A stretch of 64,000 bases of DNA from RH-AL1 sp965198715. GTDB taxonomy: Bacteria > Pseudomonadota > Alphaproteobacteria > Rhizobiales > Beijerinckiaceae. Position 1 is the first letter of the stretch. Each line of letters begins with the position of its first letter. Below the pieces are notes generated by a model. The model saw only the letters and a program-made list of their open reading frames with translations, was not told the origin of the DNA and did no database searches. A program made the translations under genes and the position numbers. This document shows, one piece after another, positions 1 to 8,291 of the stretch. The stretch is taken from assembly GCA_965198715.1 (NCBI GenBank), contig CBDAPV010000001.1:682001-746000 (forward strand). The letters are read 5' to 3'.

Positions 1-242
1 TTGGCGACGATGATGGAGCAGCGGGCTTTCTTCGCGGACGCCAGGGCCGCCGCGAGCTGCGGCCGACGTTCCAGCGCATCGGCGCCTTTGCCCGTCTCAA
101 CCTCGACGAACTCGCCCGTGACGGCGAGACCCTCGCGCTCGCAGAACTCGGCGATGGCGCGACGCTGCGCTTCCAGGCCCAAGCCGGAGCGGCCCTGCCG
201 AGCGGTCGACACGCGGATGTAGCTGATTGCCGCTCCAGCCAA
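1..242 (-). CDS. Serine resolvase, N-terminal part (runs off window)
   Basis: Minus-strand reading from a TTG codon at 242 gives the N-terminus of a small serine recombinase, with the family start SYIRVSTARQG that carries the catalytic serine (S of RVS). It matches the first 80 residues of the intact resolvase at 52381-53040 closely, which also starts with TTG at the equivalent place. Resolvases of this family cut and rejoin DNA at res sites, usually next to their own gene. The rest of the gene is beyond the window edge, so whether it is intact cannot be told. Confidence 0.8.
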   Translation of the reverse strand, partial: MAGAAISYIRVSTARQGRSGLGLEAQRRAIAEFCEREGLAVTGEFVEVETGKGADALERRPQLAAALASAKKARCSIIVA

Positions 243-258
243 TTGAAGCTCCCATAGC

Positions 259-417
259 GTTTCGAGATATTTCACGGGCTTTCGCTCACGCCCGCTAAGA
301 CACGCTCGTTTCAACGAGCGATGCAAGCGCCTGGGTAATCGAGCGCCAAATGCCGACAGGCGCCGACCGCTCCGGCCGATTGATCGCTCCCAATCGCGTT
401 TCGAGATATTTCACGGG
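259..417. repeat. Paired 20-bp direct repeats and hairpin upstream of resolvase (res-like)
   Basis: The sequence gtttcgagatatttcacggg occurs at 259-278 and again at 398-417, a 139-bp period. Between them, cgctcgtt-tc-aacgagcg at 303-320 is a perfect palindrome with 8-bp arms. The arrangement, just upstream of a resolvase start, is what one expects of recombination subsites (res). That role is inference; the crossover point is not identified. The same elements recur in copy B. Confidence 0.5.
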
Positions 418-558
418 TTTTCGCTGATCACCGCACAGGCACGCTCTACGCAATTGGCGATGCGAACTGGCGGGTAATCGACATCCTAAGACGTCAATTG
501 GCCCGTTTAGGACCGCCTGATTGGAGGGCAAACCATGTTTACCGCTCAAATCATCCCC

Positions 559-661
559 GCGCGCAGGTTGATTTGAGTTGATGTGACTTTCCGCGCAGAG
601 GGGAAAACCCCCTTTGGGGTGTCAAATCAACCTGCGCGCGGACCCAAAATCAACCCGCGCG
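559..661. repeat. 18-bp perfect inverted repeat plus third partial copy
   Basis: An 18-bp arm at 559-576 (gcgcgcaggttgatttga) is repeated as its exact reverse complement at 622-639. A shorter related copy lies at 646-661. The loop contains a smaller G/C hairpin (ccccctttgggg) around 609-618. No open frame crosses the region. It may be a protein-binding site of the resolvase module or a transposon end; the sequence does not say which. An identical structure is at 53359-53461. Confidence 0.6.
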
Positions 662-786
662 GGGGGGGGGGGCAGGCGGGAGCAGACACTCGCGGACGCT
701 CGTTTGCCAGTGACACTGCGGCTCTGTCGTTCGCCACGACGATCGCCTAGCGGTGGCTAAAGCCGGCAAGGTCCGAAACCTCGCTC

Positions 787-853
787 CCGCCTGGGTCACC
801 GACACGAAGGTCACCTGATGCCGGCGAACACTTCGACCAGCCTGGTGAAGTCG
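787..853 (-). pseudogene. Fragment of a large serine recombinase
   Basis: About 67 bp resemble, at the nucleotide level, a piece of the large serine recombinase at 40113-41471 (around 41080-41146 there, the region encoding the conserved NVTFVSVTQ and LARLVEVF stretches). It starts and ends abruptly and has no start codon, so it is recombination debris and not a gene. Confidence 0.55.
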
Positions 854-968
854 AACCGCCGTGGCCGTTACCGAGCCTGGAACACGCATCGCGGCCTGCA
901 GAATGCTGCTGCTGTTACCCATTCCATCAGAACGCTGTGGCAGCCGTGGACCGGACCGGGACGCCGGC

Positions 969-1181
969 ATGCCCCAGTATATCCTGCAGGTCGGCGACCT
1001 GCCGCCGGCCTACGTCACCGCGAACGACCCGAAGGCCGCGGCGGCCATAGCCGTCGACAGCGTCGGCGCGGACTTCCGCGACGAGACAGAGGGCCACAAC
1101 CTGACGGTGACGCTCAAGGACCCGGAAGGGAACGACCTCCTGGGAGGCATCACCGTGGCCGCCATCGTCGCCCGGCCTTAG
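969..1181 (+). CDS. Small conserved-looking hypothetical protein (70 aa)
   Basis: Starting at ATG 969 the frame encodes 70 residues with balanced composition (MPQYILQVGDLPPAYVTAN at the start, a regular beta-rich middle and GGITVAAI near the end) and gene-like codon use. A longer frame upstream to 861 exists, but its extra residues look like noise. I do not recognise a family. No neighbour suggests a function. It could be an intact small gene or the end of a larger one. Confidence 0.45.
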   Translation: MPQYILQVGDLPPAYVTANDPKAAAAIAVDSVGADFRDETEGHNLTVTLKDPEGNDLLGGITVAAIVARP

Positions 1182-1292
1182 CTCTAGCTAAATGGTCCTG
1201 GTAGTGGTTCGAGGTGGAAACTGATGCAGCTCGGCGCTTCCATGCGCACCAGCTCGAGCATCACGGCGCGTAGTCGGCTTTCGGCGCAGTAG

Positions 1293-1661
1293 AACGATCC
1301 CATAGCACTGGAGCGTAGGACCATCGCCAGCGAAGCGAAAGACAGCGCCAAGCACCCTACGACGCCCGATGGTCGCTACTTCGTCGTCCGCGGTCGGCTT
1401 TGGCGGACATCGAACCCGTCGCTTGCTTTGGAGCATCGTGGCGAGCTCGTCCGTGAGTTGATGAAGGCGCGTCGTGCGGTGCGCGATGCCCGTGGCAGCC
1501 TCGAGAAGCTGGTCGAGGCACGCGCCGCGGTGGATGCCGCCAAGGTAGCTCTCGGCGAGCGCGGGGCGCCCTGGTGGACGGACGGCGCGCCCGACTACAA
1601 TCGTAAGATGGCTCGCTCTACGCCTTACGCCGAATGGTTCGAGCGGGTGTCCAAGTCATGA
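1293..1661 (+). CDS. Small hypothetical protein, start lost or unusual
   Basis: The open frame contains TPDGRYFVVRGRLWRTSNP, LMKARRAVRDARG, AKVALGERG, WWTDGAPDYNR and TPYAEWF. To my knowledge this order recurs in a family of about 100-residue hypothetical proteins common in Methylobacterium and other Rhizobiales. The frame is open from 1293, but there is no ATG or GTG before the conserved part; the first TTG, at 1428, would cut it off. Either a rare start codon is used or the 5' end has been lost. The function is unknown. Confidence 0.5.
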   Translation, partial: NDPIALERRTIASEAKDSAKHPTTPDGRYFVVRGRLWRTSNPSLALEHRGELVRELMKARRAVRDARGSLEKLVEARAAVDAAKVALGERGAPWWTDGAPDYNRKMARSTPYAEWFERVSKS

Positions 1662-2100
1662 CGTGAGCGCCGGTAAGTGGGCTCTTCTCGGTGGCCGGCG
1701 AAATCCAGGTCAAGGCCGCACACCGCAGTGAGCAGATGCTTGAGGATGCTCTCGGACTCGGCGAGCTGCCAAGTCTCATCACCCATCTGAACCGCTCGTC
1801 TCCTTCTCCGGGCTTGGTATACCGTTCTCGGCAGGTTGCGCAGAGCGCCGAAACGGTCGCGGAAAGCGGCCGCAAGATTCACGGAATGCTCGCGACGTTC
1901 ATGATGCCATCATAGGGATCTTCCTTGGGACGCAGGCCGGCACCGAAGTCCGCCGTGCCCGTGGCGTGCCTTTCGCGGTAAATTGCCGCGATTTTGGAGC
2001 CACTTGGCTAATCCGGTCTGGATCTCTGTCAACTCGGCCAGGCTTCGATTGCTTTCGGACCTAAAAAGCCTCTTCCAAGCGGGTGCGCCGAGTCGCTCAA
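1662..2100. other. No supported gene
   Basis: Short open frames exist on both strands, such as one on the minus strand at 1625-1882. None has a convincing start signal, a recognisable family or gene-like composition. I see no repeat or RNA structure here. Confidence 0.4.
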
Positions 2101-2240
2101 TCATTCTGCGATGCGGTAGACGCGTCCGCGACCCTCGATCGCCTCGGACCCGATCTGCAAGCCGAGCCTTTTCTTGAGCGCGCCGACGATCGCTCCGCGG
2201 ACCGTGTGGGCTGCCAGCCGAAAGGCGGCGACAATCGCCT
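2101..2240 (-). pseudogene. DUF3489 protein, C-terminal fragment
   Basis: Minus-strand reading gives AAHTVRGAIVGALKKR, LGLQIGSEAIEGRGR and VYRIAE, nearly the same as the end of the intact DUF3489 protein at 51719-52177. The N-terminal two thirds are missing. At about 2240 the homology stops and a resolvase fragment on the opposite strand begins, so this is a rearrangement junction. Confidence 0.7.
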
Positions 2241-2248
2241 CGGTGCTG

Positions 2249-2341
2249 GTCGCAGCGTCGTGCCATCGCCGAGTTCTTCGAGCGCGAGGGTCTCGCCACC
2301 ACGGGCGAGTTCGTCGAGGTCGAGACTGGCAAGGGCGACAC
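2249..2341 (+). pseudogene. Resolvase internal fragment
   Basis: The plus strand encodes RRAIAEFFEREGLATTGEF and VEVETGKGD, matching residues about 27-53 of the resolvase at 52381-53040. It has no start or end and is joined directly to the DUF3489 fragment on the left and to the end of the MBL-fold gene on the right. Confidence 0.7.
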
Positions 2342-3028
2342 CTACAGCCATCGCTCCCGGAAGCGATGATCCGCTTCGTTGAGGATCGGCGGGCCGTGAC
2401 CGAAACAGGCGGTCTCGAAGCGCAGGCCGGCGAGCTTCGCCAAGCTGCGACGAGCCTCAGCCACGTCCTCCTGCGCGCCAGCGAGCACCATGCCCTTGCG
2501 GTTGATGCAAGCGTCGGCGGCGAACAGGACGCCCGGCCCTCGCCAATGAAAGGCGACCTGTCCGGCGCAGTGTCCCGGGACGTGGACGGCGACGAGGTCG
2601 TCGGCGAACGGCAGGGGACTGCCGTCGTCGAGCAAGTGATCGACCGGTACGGGGCGGACACGGCTGTTCAGCCTTCTCAACAGGGCGACGACGATCCTGT
2701 TGCGCAGCCCCGGCGCGGACCGGAGCGGTCGGCTGGGACCGCCGCGCTCGATGATTGGCGCATCGATCCGATGCGCGTAGACCCGTGCGCCGGACTTCTC
2801 CTGCAAAGCGGCAGCGCCTCCGATGTGGTCGGGATGCGCGTGCGTCAGCAGGATATGACGCAGATCCTCGACACGTCTGCCAAGCGCTGCAATGCCCGCC
2901 ACGATCTTCGCTGTGTCGCGCGAAAAGCCGGTATCGACGAGCGACAGGCCGCCAGGCAGGTCCAGGAGGTACACGTTGACCAGACCAGAGATGATGTGAA
3001 GACCGTCTGGCAGTCTGGTCAGTGTCAT
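2342..3028 (-). CDS. MBL-fold metallo-hydrolase
   Basis: This 228-residue protein carries the metallo-beta-lactamase fold zinc motif THAHPDHIGG (residues 62-71), the second metal ligand region VPGHCAGQVAFH and a C-terminal FGHGPPI motif. The family covers glyoxalase II-like, lactonase-like and other hydrolases, so the substrate cannot be told. No signal peptide is seen. The ATG at 3028 is a natural start. The stop codon lies exactly where a resolvase fragment begins, so the last residues may come from the junction, though the length is close to complete for the family. Confidence 0.8.
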   Translation of the reverse strand: MTLTRLPDGLHIISGLVNVYLLDLPGGLSLVDTGFSRDTAKIVAGIAALGRRVEDLRHILLTHAHPDHIGGAAALQEKSGARVYAHRIDAPIIERGGPSRPLRSAPGLRNRIVVALLRRLNSRVRPVPVDHLLDDGSPLPFADDLVAVHVPGHCAGQVAFHWRGPGVLFAADACINRKGMVLAGAQEDVAEARRSLAKLAGLRFETACFGHGPPILNEADHRFRERWL

Positions 3029-3690
3029 GGTGATCCCTCGATCGTCCGCCGAGCTGACGGATCATGAACGCTTCCGCTGTATTACGCCGAGACCGCCCTT
3101 GCATCCAGACGATCCGTCCAGCGGCAAATTTGAAGATGCCGTGGTGATCCACAGCTTCGGCGAGGTGCCGATGCTGGACGAACTTCTGAGGACTGACTGA
3201 TGCCCTGCGTTGCGGCTCTACGGATCGCCGTGCCAGTGCGAGCCTAGTCGGACAACATCACCCATGCCGGCGTGTGATCGCTGCATTTCCCCGACCGCGG
3301 ACCTCCCGGTCAACGCCGGCATCGAAAAGCCGCCCGGCGGCGGGAGGCTACAGCGCCTTGATGGAGCTGCGAGGATGTCGCTTAAGGGGTCAAGATTGAA
3401 GGCCGATTGACAGCCCTCGCCGCGTGCGGCGACGACATTTCGGACCTGTTCGCGCCCGCGGCGCTGCTCGACGAGGCTCGCGTGGGACTGGTCAAGACCA
3501 AGTCGTACTTCTCAGCCCTCTTCGATGCCGGCACTTGCGCCGGCACGCTCATGCGGGTGGAGTTCCAGCCGCTGACGGGTCCCTTTCTCGGTTTGAATGG
3601 CTGACGGCGAGGGCGCCGTCGTCGGCCTCGAGATCGAGACCTAAGCGGACGGCTACGGTCCGTCCGACCCAAACGTCTGGGCGGGCTTGA
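3029..3690. other. No firm gene; possible gene tails
   Basis: A plus-strand frame ending at 3200 reads FEDAVVIHSFGEVPMLDELL and looks like the tail of a lost gene. A second frame at 3407-3604 encodes 65 residues (SYFSALFDAGTCAGTL within it) of coherent composition but no family I know. Neither has a clear start signal. I would treat both as remnants. Confidence 0.35.
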
Positions 3691-4353
3691 TCACGCTGAG
3701 GCGCGGTCCGGGGTGCCTGCGAACGCCGAACTCTCGATGAGGGTCAGCATGTCCGATGCGGCGAACGCCACGTGACGACCGACATCGGCGTCCGTGGGCA
3801 TGGGACCTCCGAGCAGCACGGCGTCCAGGAGATCGCGCCGCAGGAGCGCGAAGAAGGTACTCACGGCGCGGCTTGCATCGCGAATGCGCCATTCGCGTCG
3901 TGCTGACCACCGATCAAGGTAGGCGGCAAAGACTTCTTGACGAGGTCGGAGCGCCTTCGTCCGATAGCACTCGCTCAGCTGCGGGAAGCGAGCGCTGTCC
4001 TGAATGATGACCCGATACAGCGCGACGTCGTCGGGCGCCAGGATGAGCTTGAGATATTCCAAGCCCATCGTTTCGAACGCCATCTCCGGCGGCTGCTCCG
4101 ACCACGGCAGACCGGCGGCAAGATCCTCAGGGTAGACGCAGAGGCCGGCGATCACCGCACCGAACAGCTCGTCCTTGCTCTCGAAGTGCCGGTACAACGT
4201 CTTGATCGACACTCCGGCCTCCTGCGCGATGCGGTTCACCGAACTCTCGGCATAGCCGGACGAGAGGAAAGCGGTACGCGCGGCATTCACCAGCAACTCG
4301 CGCTTGCGTGCCATCAGCTTGGCCTTGGGATCGTTCTCCGTCCACGTTTTCAT
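3691..4353 (-). CDS. TetR/AcrR family transcriptional regulator
   Basis: The 220-residue protein has an N-terminal TetR helix-turn-helix (residues about 20-65: AFLSSGYAESSVNRIAQEAG then VSIKTLYRHFESKDELF) and a helical C-terminal ligand-binding domain that includes a TetR_C-like region. The ATG at 4353 is chosen because it gives a standard 17-residue lead to the HTH; the frame stays open far upstream only because it runs antisense to the next gene. The gene is divergent from an NmrA-like oxidoreductase, and two identical palindromes lie in the 99-bp gap, so it most likely represses that gene and itself. The ligand is unknown. Confidence 0.88.
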   Translation of the reverse strand: MKTWTENDPKAKLMARKRELLVNAARTAFLSSGYAESSVNRIAQEAGVSIKTLYRHFESKDELFGAVIAGLCVYPEDLAAGLPWSEQPPEMAFETMGLEYLKLILAPDDVALYRVIIQDSARFPQLSECYRTKALRPRQEVFAAYLDRWSARREWRIRDASRAVSTFFALLRRDLLDAVLLGGPMPTDADVGRHVAFAASDMLTLIESSAFAGTPDRASA

Positions 4354-4390
4354 GCTTGGCTGATCCGCCTCCACCCTTGACCGAGCGTAC

Positions 4391-4431
4391 GACAGCACTA
4401 ACTGTCCCAACGCACGACAGCCACCGCTGTC
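4391..4431. promoter_or_regulatory. Twin palindromic operators for the TetR regulator
   Basis: GACAG-N6-CTGTC occurs twice, at 4391-4406 and 4416-4431, centres 25 bp apart, in the gap between tetR (start 4353) and the NmrA-like gene (start 4453). Identical half-sites with differing spacers are strong evidence of selection for a dimer-binding site. Assignment to this TetR is inference from position. Confidence 0.65.
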
Positions 4432-4452
4432 ATTCGCGAGAGGAGCAAAGTG

Positions 4453-5376
4453 ATGATCAGCAGTCAACCGAAGAAAGATCCGCCACGTATCCTCGTGCTC
4501 GGCGCGTCCGGCGCCGTCGGTGGCGGGGTGGTACGAGAGCTCGGCGCTTATCCGGATCTCGAAGTCGTCCGGGCAACGCGCGATTGTCGGCAGGCCGATG
4601 CGTGGGAGGCCGAGGGGCAATCGGCGGTCCGCATCGATTTGGATGATCCACGCACGTTCCCGGCGGCCCTGCGGGGCATCGATCGCCTGTTCATCATGAC
4701 GGGCTACACCATCAACATGGTGCAACAGGTCAAGACGATCGTCGATGCGGCTGTCGATGCCGGCGTCGGTTTCGTCGTGCATCTGGGCGTCTTCGGCAAC
4801 GGCAAGTCCACCGATCCCCATTACGCCTGGCACGAGCTGGTGGAGCGTTACATCCAGGGGAGTGGCTTGGCTTGGAGTCACCTCCACGCGAACTTTTTCA
4901 TGGAGAACCTTCTCTCGTTCATGCCGGTGAAGGATGGTGCGATCACTTGGCCCATGGCGGATCGAGAAATAGGTTGGGTCGCCGGAGACGATATCGCGGC
5001 GGTCGCCGCCAAGGTGTTGGCGCAAGGCCCTGAGGCCCACGCGAGCCGAGTCTATGTTCTCTCGGCCGATGTCGTTGACGGGCCGGCTCTCGCGAAGGTG
5101 CTGAGCATGTCCCTCGGGCGAGACGTCAAGGCGCAGGTCATCACGCCCGACGATCTGCAAGGCGCGTTGGAGGCAGGCGCCATGCCGTTGCCGGCCGGCA
5201 TGGACGAGCCGTTCTCCAAGAGCATGCTGGAGCTGGTCCGACAGGTGGCCGATGGACGCTTGTCCTACGCCGCAACCCGGACGGACACGGTCAGAAATCT
5301 TCTCGGGCGCGATCCCATCGATTTCGGGCAGTGGGCCGTTGCTCATCGCCAGCAGTTGCTGGACAACGCATCGTAG
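4453..5376 (+). CDS. NmrA-like NAD(P)-binding oxidoreductase
   Basis: This 307-residue protein has the Rossmann start RILVLGASGAVGGGVV and the overall pattern of the NmrA/HSCARG group of atypical short-chain dehydrogenases, which often act as NAD(P)H-dependent reductases or redox sensors. No catalytic Tyr-Lys pair is evident. ATG 4453 is preferred over GTG 4450 because GAGAGGAG at 4437-4444 is well spaced from it. The gene is probably controlled by the divergent TetR. The physiological substrate is unknown. Confidence 0.85.
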   Translation: MISSQPKKDPPRILVLGASGAVGGGVVRELGAYPDLEVVRATRDCRQADAWEAEGQSAVRIDLDDPRTFPAALRGIDRLFIMTGYTINMVQQVKTIVDAAVDAGVGFVVHLGVFGNGKSTDPHYAWHELVERYIQGSGLAWSHLHANFFMENLLSFMPVKDGAITWPMADREIGWVAGDDIAAVAAKVLAQGPEAHASRVYVLSADVVDGPALAKVLSMSLGRDVKAQVITPDDLQGALEAGAMPLPAGMDEPFSKSMLELVRQVADGRLSYAATRTDTVRNLLGRDPIDFGQWAVAHRQQLLDNAS

Positions 5377-5389
5377 ACGCGTGTCCGAG

Positions 5390-5548
5390 CCCCGGCCGTT
5401 CCGCCCACTCAGCTCCACGGGCCAGAAGCGGATCGGCCTTGGCGCGGGTACGGTTTTGGACCCGCTGGCCGTAGCCTGCGTCCAGGAGGGTGGCGGCGAC
5501 CGGCGCTCCGAGCGCGCCCAGCCCTATGAAGCCCACCGTCTCAGCCAT
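5390..5548 (-). pseudogene. 3-hydroxyisobutyrate dehydrogenase-like, N-terminal stump
   Basis: The minus strand encodes MAETVGFIGLGALGAPVAA, the typical beta-alpha-beta NAD-binding start (GxGxxG) of the 3-hydroxyisobutyrate dehydrogenase family, and about 53 residues of it (to AEWAERPG). The remaining 240 or so residues are absent and the frame continues only as noise antisense to the NmrA-like gene. An IS3-type remnant lies immediately upstream of its start. Confidence 0.65.
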
Positions 5549-5584
5549 CTTCGCCGTCCTCGATCTTGCCGCGATGCTCTTCGA

Positions 5585-6150
5585 GCCGCCCCTTCTTCGG
5601 CTGCCGTGCGGGGCACCTTCAGCCCTTCGCGCCGCCAGATACGCTCCACCCGCTTGTCGTTCACCAGCCAGCCCGCCTCGCGCAGCAGGGCGGTGATCCT
5701 GCGATAGCCCTAGCGGCCGTATCGGCGCGCCAGTTCGACGACGTCGGCGGTGAGCCGCTCTTCGTCATCGCGGCCCAGCGGCGTCTGACGCTGTGTCGAG
5801 CGGTGGTGACCGAGCGCCACGCACACGCGACGCTCGCAGACGGCAAGGTGCCGCCGCACATGCTCGATGCAGACGCGCCGACGCGCGGGGCTCAGAAGTT
5901 TCCTTCAGGCGGCCTCTTTCAGGATCAGCTTGTCGAGCGTGAGATCCGCCACCGCCCTGCGCAGTCGCGTGTCCTCCGTCTCCAGGTCCTTCAGCCGCTT
6001 GACCTGATCCGACTTCAGACCACCAAACTCTTGCCGCCAGCGGTAGTACGTCACCTCGGTCACAGGGATCGTGCGGATCGCGTCGGCGACGCTTCGATAG
6101 AACTTGGCCCTTCCATTCACAGGATAAAATTGCACCATCAAAGCCCGAGC
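5585..6150 (-). pseudogene. IS3-family element remnant (orfA plus broken orfB)
   Basis: At 5905-6141 the minus strand encodes an orfA-type HTH protein (VTEVTYYRWRQEFGGLK, then a leucine-rich helix LKDLETEDTRLRRAVADL). Downstream the orfB start follows (CIEHVRRHLAV-like, then a region ending in NDKRVERIWRREGLK), but it has an in-frame TAG where the family has Tyr (RYGR*GYRRI, near 5710) and stops after about 110 residues. The catalytic integrase core is missing, so the element cannot move by itself. Confidence 0.75.
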
Positions 6151-6158
6151 TCAAACAT

Positions 6159-7169
6159 CTAACCAGTCAGCTTTAAGAGCAGGTCCGCGTTCTCGTGGGT
6201 CAGCTTTGCGAGGATTTCAGGATCTACCGGTAAGCTCTCGAGGAAAGCGCGACCGCGCTCAAGGGAACCAAACGGATAGTCTACGGAATAGAGCAGTCTA
6301 TCCGCACCAAATGCGTCCAAGGCGGCTATAAAGGACGGAAGGAAAAAGAATCCGCCCATGCTGACCCAGACATGTCTCCTTAGGAGTTCGCTTGGAACAC
6401 CGTCAAATCCCGCAAACTTCTGGAATTGCTGGTCTAGACGGGGCATCATCACCTGCAGCCCTTCTCCTAGATGGCCGATAATCACTTTCAAACCGGGATG
6501 TCGCTGAAAAGCGCCAGACAATAGGAGACGCAGAACATGCACGGCGGTGTCCACGTGCCATCCCCATCCCGAAACCGACATCCAGAATCCGAGATCGCCT
6601 GGCAGCCCACCATACAAGACATCACGAGCGGACTTGGGGGAGGGCGCAGGGTGAAGATAGATCGGGACATCTGATCGCTCAGCTCGGGCTAACACCGGTT
6701 CAAACGACGGATGATCAAGATAGAGCCCGTTAGTCGACCCATTCACCAGCGCCCCCCTGAAGCCAAGGTTTGTTACTGTTCTCTCCAGTTCGTCAGCAGA
6801 CGCTGCGGGGTCGGTCAGCGGAAGGTTCGCAAGCCCTATATATCGTTCAGGGTGTGCCTGGATCCGGGTGGCGAGGAGGTCGTTTGCATCTTTCGACCAT
6901 TGCGTCGCCTCTCTCCGCGACAGTACCTCGCCACCCGCGAGTGGAAGCGACAGTACCTGGACGGTCACCCCCGCAGAGTCGAGATCCTTGATCCGACCGG
7001 GCGTATCACTCATTTTATCTAGTAGGCTCATCCTTCCGAAAGGCGCGTCGCGTGAGAAGTAACCTTTTTCAACGACCGCCGCTTCCGGCAATCGGCTCAT
7101 GAGCTCGGGATAGGCGGTATGCTCTTCTACCCCGACGATACGGGCGAGGGCGGCTTCCTTGTCGTTCAT
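6159..7169 (-). CDS. Amidohydrolase_2 family protein (decarboxylase-like)
   Basis: This 336-residue protein has the layout of the Amidohydrolase_2/ACMSD family: VGVEEHTAYP near the start in place of the usual HxH, VPIYLHPAPSP in the middle, KVIIGHLGEG and a late SVDYPFGS carrying the metal-ligand Asp. Relatives decarboxylate aromatic acids (gamma-resorcylate, 2,3-dihydroxybenzoate, 6-methylsalicylate). ATG 7169 is chosen because GGAG lies 7 bp upstream; an ATG at 7181 would add four residues. It is divergent from a TetR gene. GC content is lower than in most neighbours, which suggests separate acquisition. Confidence 0.8.
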   Translation of the reverse strand: MNDKEAALARIVGVEEHTAYPELMSRLPEAAVVEKGYFSRDAPFGRMSLLDKMSDTPGRIKDLDSAGVTVQVLSLPLAGGEVLSRREATQWSKDANDLLATRIQAHPERYIGLANLPLTDPAASADELERTVTNLGFRGALVNGSTNGLYLDHPSFEPVLARAERSDVPIYLHPAPSPKSARDVLYGGLPGDLGFWMSVSGWGWHVDTAVHVLRLLLSGAFQRHPGLKVIIGHLGEGLQVMMPRLDQQFQKFAGFDGVPSELLRRHVWVSMGGFFFLPSFIAALDAFGADRLLYSVDYPFGSLERGRAFLESLPVDPEILAKLTHENADLLLKLTG

Positions 7170-7281
7170 CACAATCTCCATATCCGCTCATCCAGCTGAG
7201 TTGCCGATCCAGGGATGAGTCATGAAGCCCGCCACTTTGGGCAATCGCGCGCACTTGGGGGTAATCGCACCAGCACTAACG

Positions 7282-7293
7282 CAGCACGTGCTG
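7282..7293. promoter_or_regulatory. 12-bp palindrome between amidohydrolase and tetR
   Basis: CAGCACGTGCTG is a perfect palindrome in the gap between the divergent amidohydrolase (start 7169) and TetR gene (start 7367). Its place makes it the best candidate operator for this TetR. There is only one copy, so the evidence is modest. Confidence 0.4.
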
Positions 7294-7366
7294 TTTGCTT
7301 TACGGCGAGTATCATAAACTCTCCAAGATCCGCGTCAATATCCTTTCCTTCCCGTTCAGGAAACTA

Positions 7367-8014
7367 ATGTCGGTGTCTGCCTCTCGTAAATCCAGCGCCG
7401 GGGTTGGTCGCCCTCGGGGGAACTCCGCTGTAGCTCACGACGCGATTTTGGACGCCGTCCAGGAGCTGCTTCGGGAAAGGCCTGCTCGCGACTTAACGAT
7501 GGATGCCGTGGCTAAACGCGCCGGCGTGGGCAAGCCGACACTTTACAAGTGGTGGCCGTCCAAGACGGCGCTAATCTTCTCGATGGTTCAGGAGCGGATG
7601 GTAGGCCTGACCGAGGCGACACGCGGAAGCTCCGCCGAAGAGGCAATTCGTGATAGAATGCGAACCCTGATCAGCGCTTTGAATGGTGACTTCGGCAAGG
7701 TCTTGTCCGAGTTGATCGCTGAAGGTCAGAGCAGCCCCACTGTATTGCTTGAGCTTGGCGAACTCTTGATAGATGCGCGGCGACTAGCCTTGAAGGCGGA
7801 TGTCGAGCGAGGAAAATTGAACGGGGAATTTAGTAGTGACGTTGACCCGGATTTACTTGTGGACTCCATCTTTGGTCCTTTGTTCTACCATCTTCTACTT
7901 AAAGTCAGACCACTGGACCAAGCTTATGGAACGTACCTGATTGATCAGGTACTTAGAGGAGCCGTGGCGCGACCATTCTCCCGCGCGAACGTCCGCTGCA
8001 GGGAGCGGCGCTGA
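7367..8014 (+). CDS. TetR/AcrR family transcriptional regulator
   Basis: The 215-residue protein starts with a basic, disordered lead and then a TetR HTH (LTMDAVAKRAGVGKPTLYKW followed by WPSKTALI). The C-terminal domain fits the TetR_C_16/33-like group. ATG 7367 is selected for its AGGA six bases upstream and because upstream residues look non-coding. It probably regulates the divergent amidohydrolase gene. Confidence 0.85.
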   Translation: MSVSASRKSSAGVGRPRGNSAVAHDAILDAVQELLRERPARDLTMDAVAKRAGVGKPTLYKWWPSKTALIFSMVQERMVGLTEATRGSSAEEAIRDRMRTLISALNGDFGKVLSELIAEGQSSPTVLLELGELLIDARRLALKADVERGKLNGEFSSDVDPDLLVDSIFGPLFYHLLLKVRPLDQAYGTYLIDQVLRGAVARPFSRANVRCRERR

Positions 8015-8199
8015 TCGCCGGGGGCGGTGTCCTTGGGCGTTCGACTAACGGGCTGTCCGGCATCGTTGAGAGTGATCGTCAATTCCGGTTGCCAACAAGG
8101 GCCGAGGGCGCCAGCAAGGTCGTGTTCGCGTCGCCGAGCCGCCGCTGGCCGGCATCAGCGGGGTTATTCTTCAAGGACAACGACGTCTTGCTGTTGGAC

Positions 8200-8288
8200 G
8201 ACGAGCCGCGGCGACTCACTGCCGACCGCATCCCGGCCGAGGTCGCCTCGAATGTCATTGCCCCGCTTTGGCCGACGCTTCCAACCTT
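8200..8288 (+). pseudogene. Possible short-chain dehydrogenase fragment cut by IS
   Basis: The plus strand reads RLTADRIPAEVASNVIAPLW, which resembles the alpha-helix region before the catalytic site in DltE-like short-chain dehydrogenases. It ends at the TTAG target site of the IS5-family element. The upstream part of the frame (from 8089) is unclear. This is a weak call. Confidence 0.3.
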
Positions 8289-8291
8289 TAG

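Larger units (their letters stand above)
1..717. repeat. Long direct repeat, copy A (partner at 52799-53511)
   Basis: This stretch is nearly identical, in the same orientation, to 52799-53511. It carries the 5' end of a serine resolvase gene on the minus strand and the non-coding region upstream of it. The two copies align without gaps through the resolvase part. They differ by scattered substitutions, a divergent patch just upstream of the resolvase start, and the length of a G tract (12 G at 661-672 here, 6 G at 53461-53466 in the other copy). Similarity ends near the sequence gtgacac at both right edges. The left edge of copy A lies outside the window. Confidence 0.9.

Noticed and set aside
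3691..5418. 575-codon minus-strand open frame
   Set aside because: Only the last 220 codons (the TetR gene from 4353) look like protein; the rest is antisense to the NmrA-like gene and stays open because of GC-rich codon bias.
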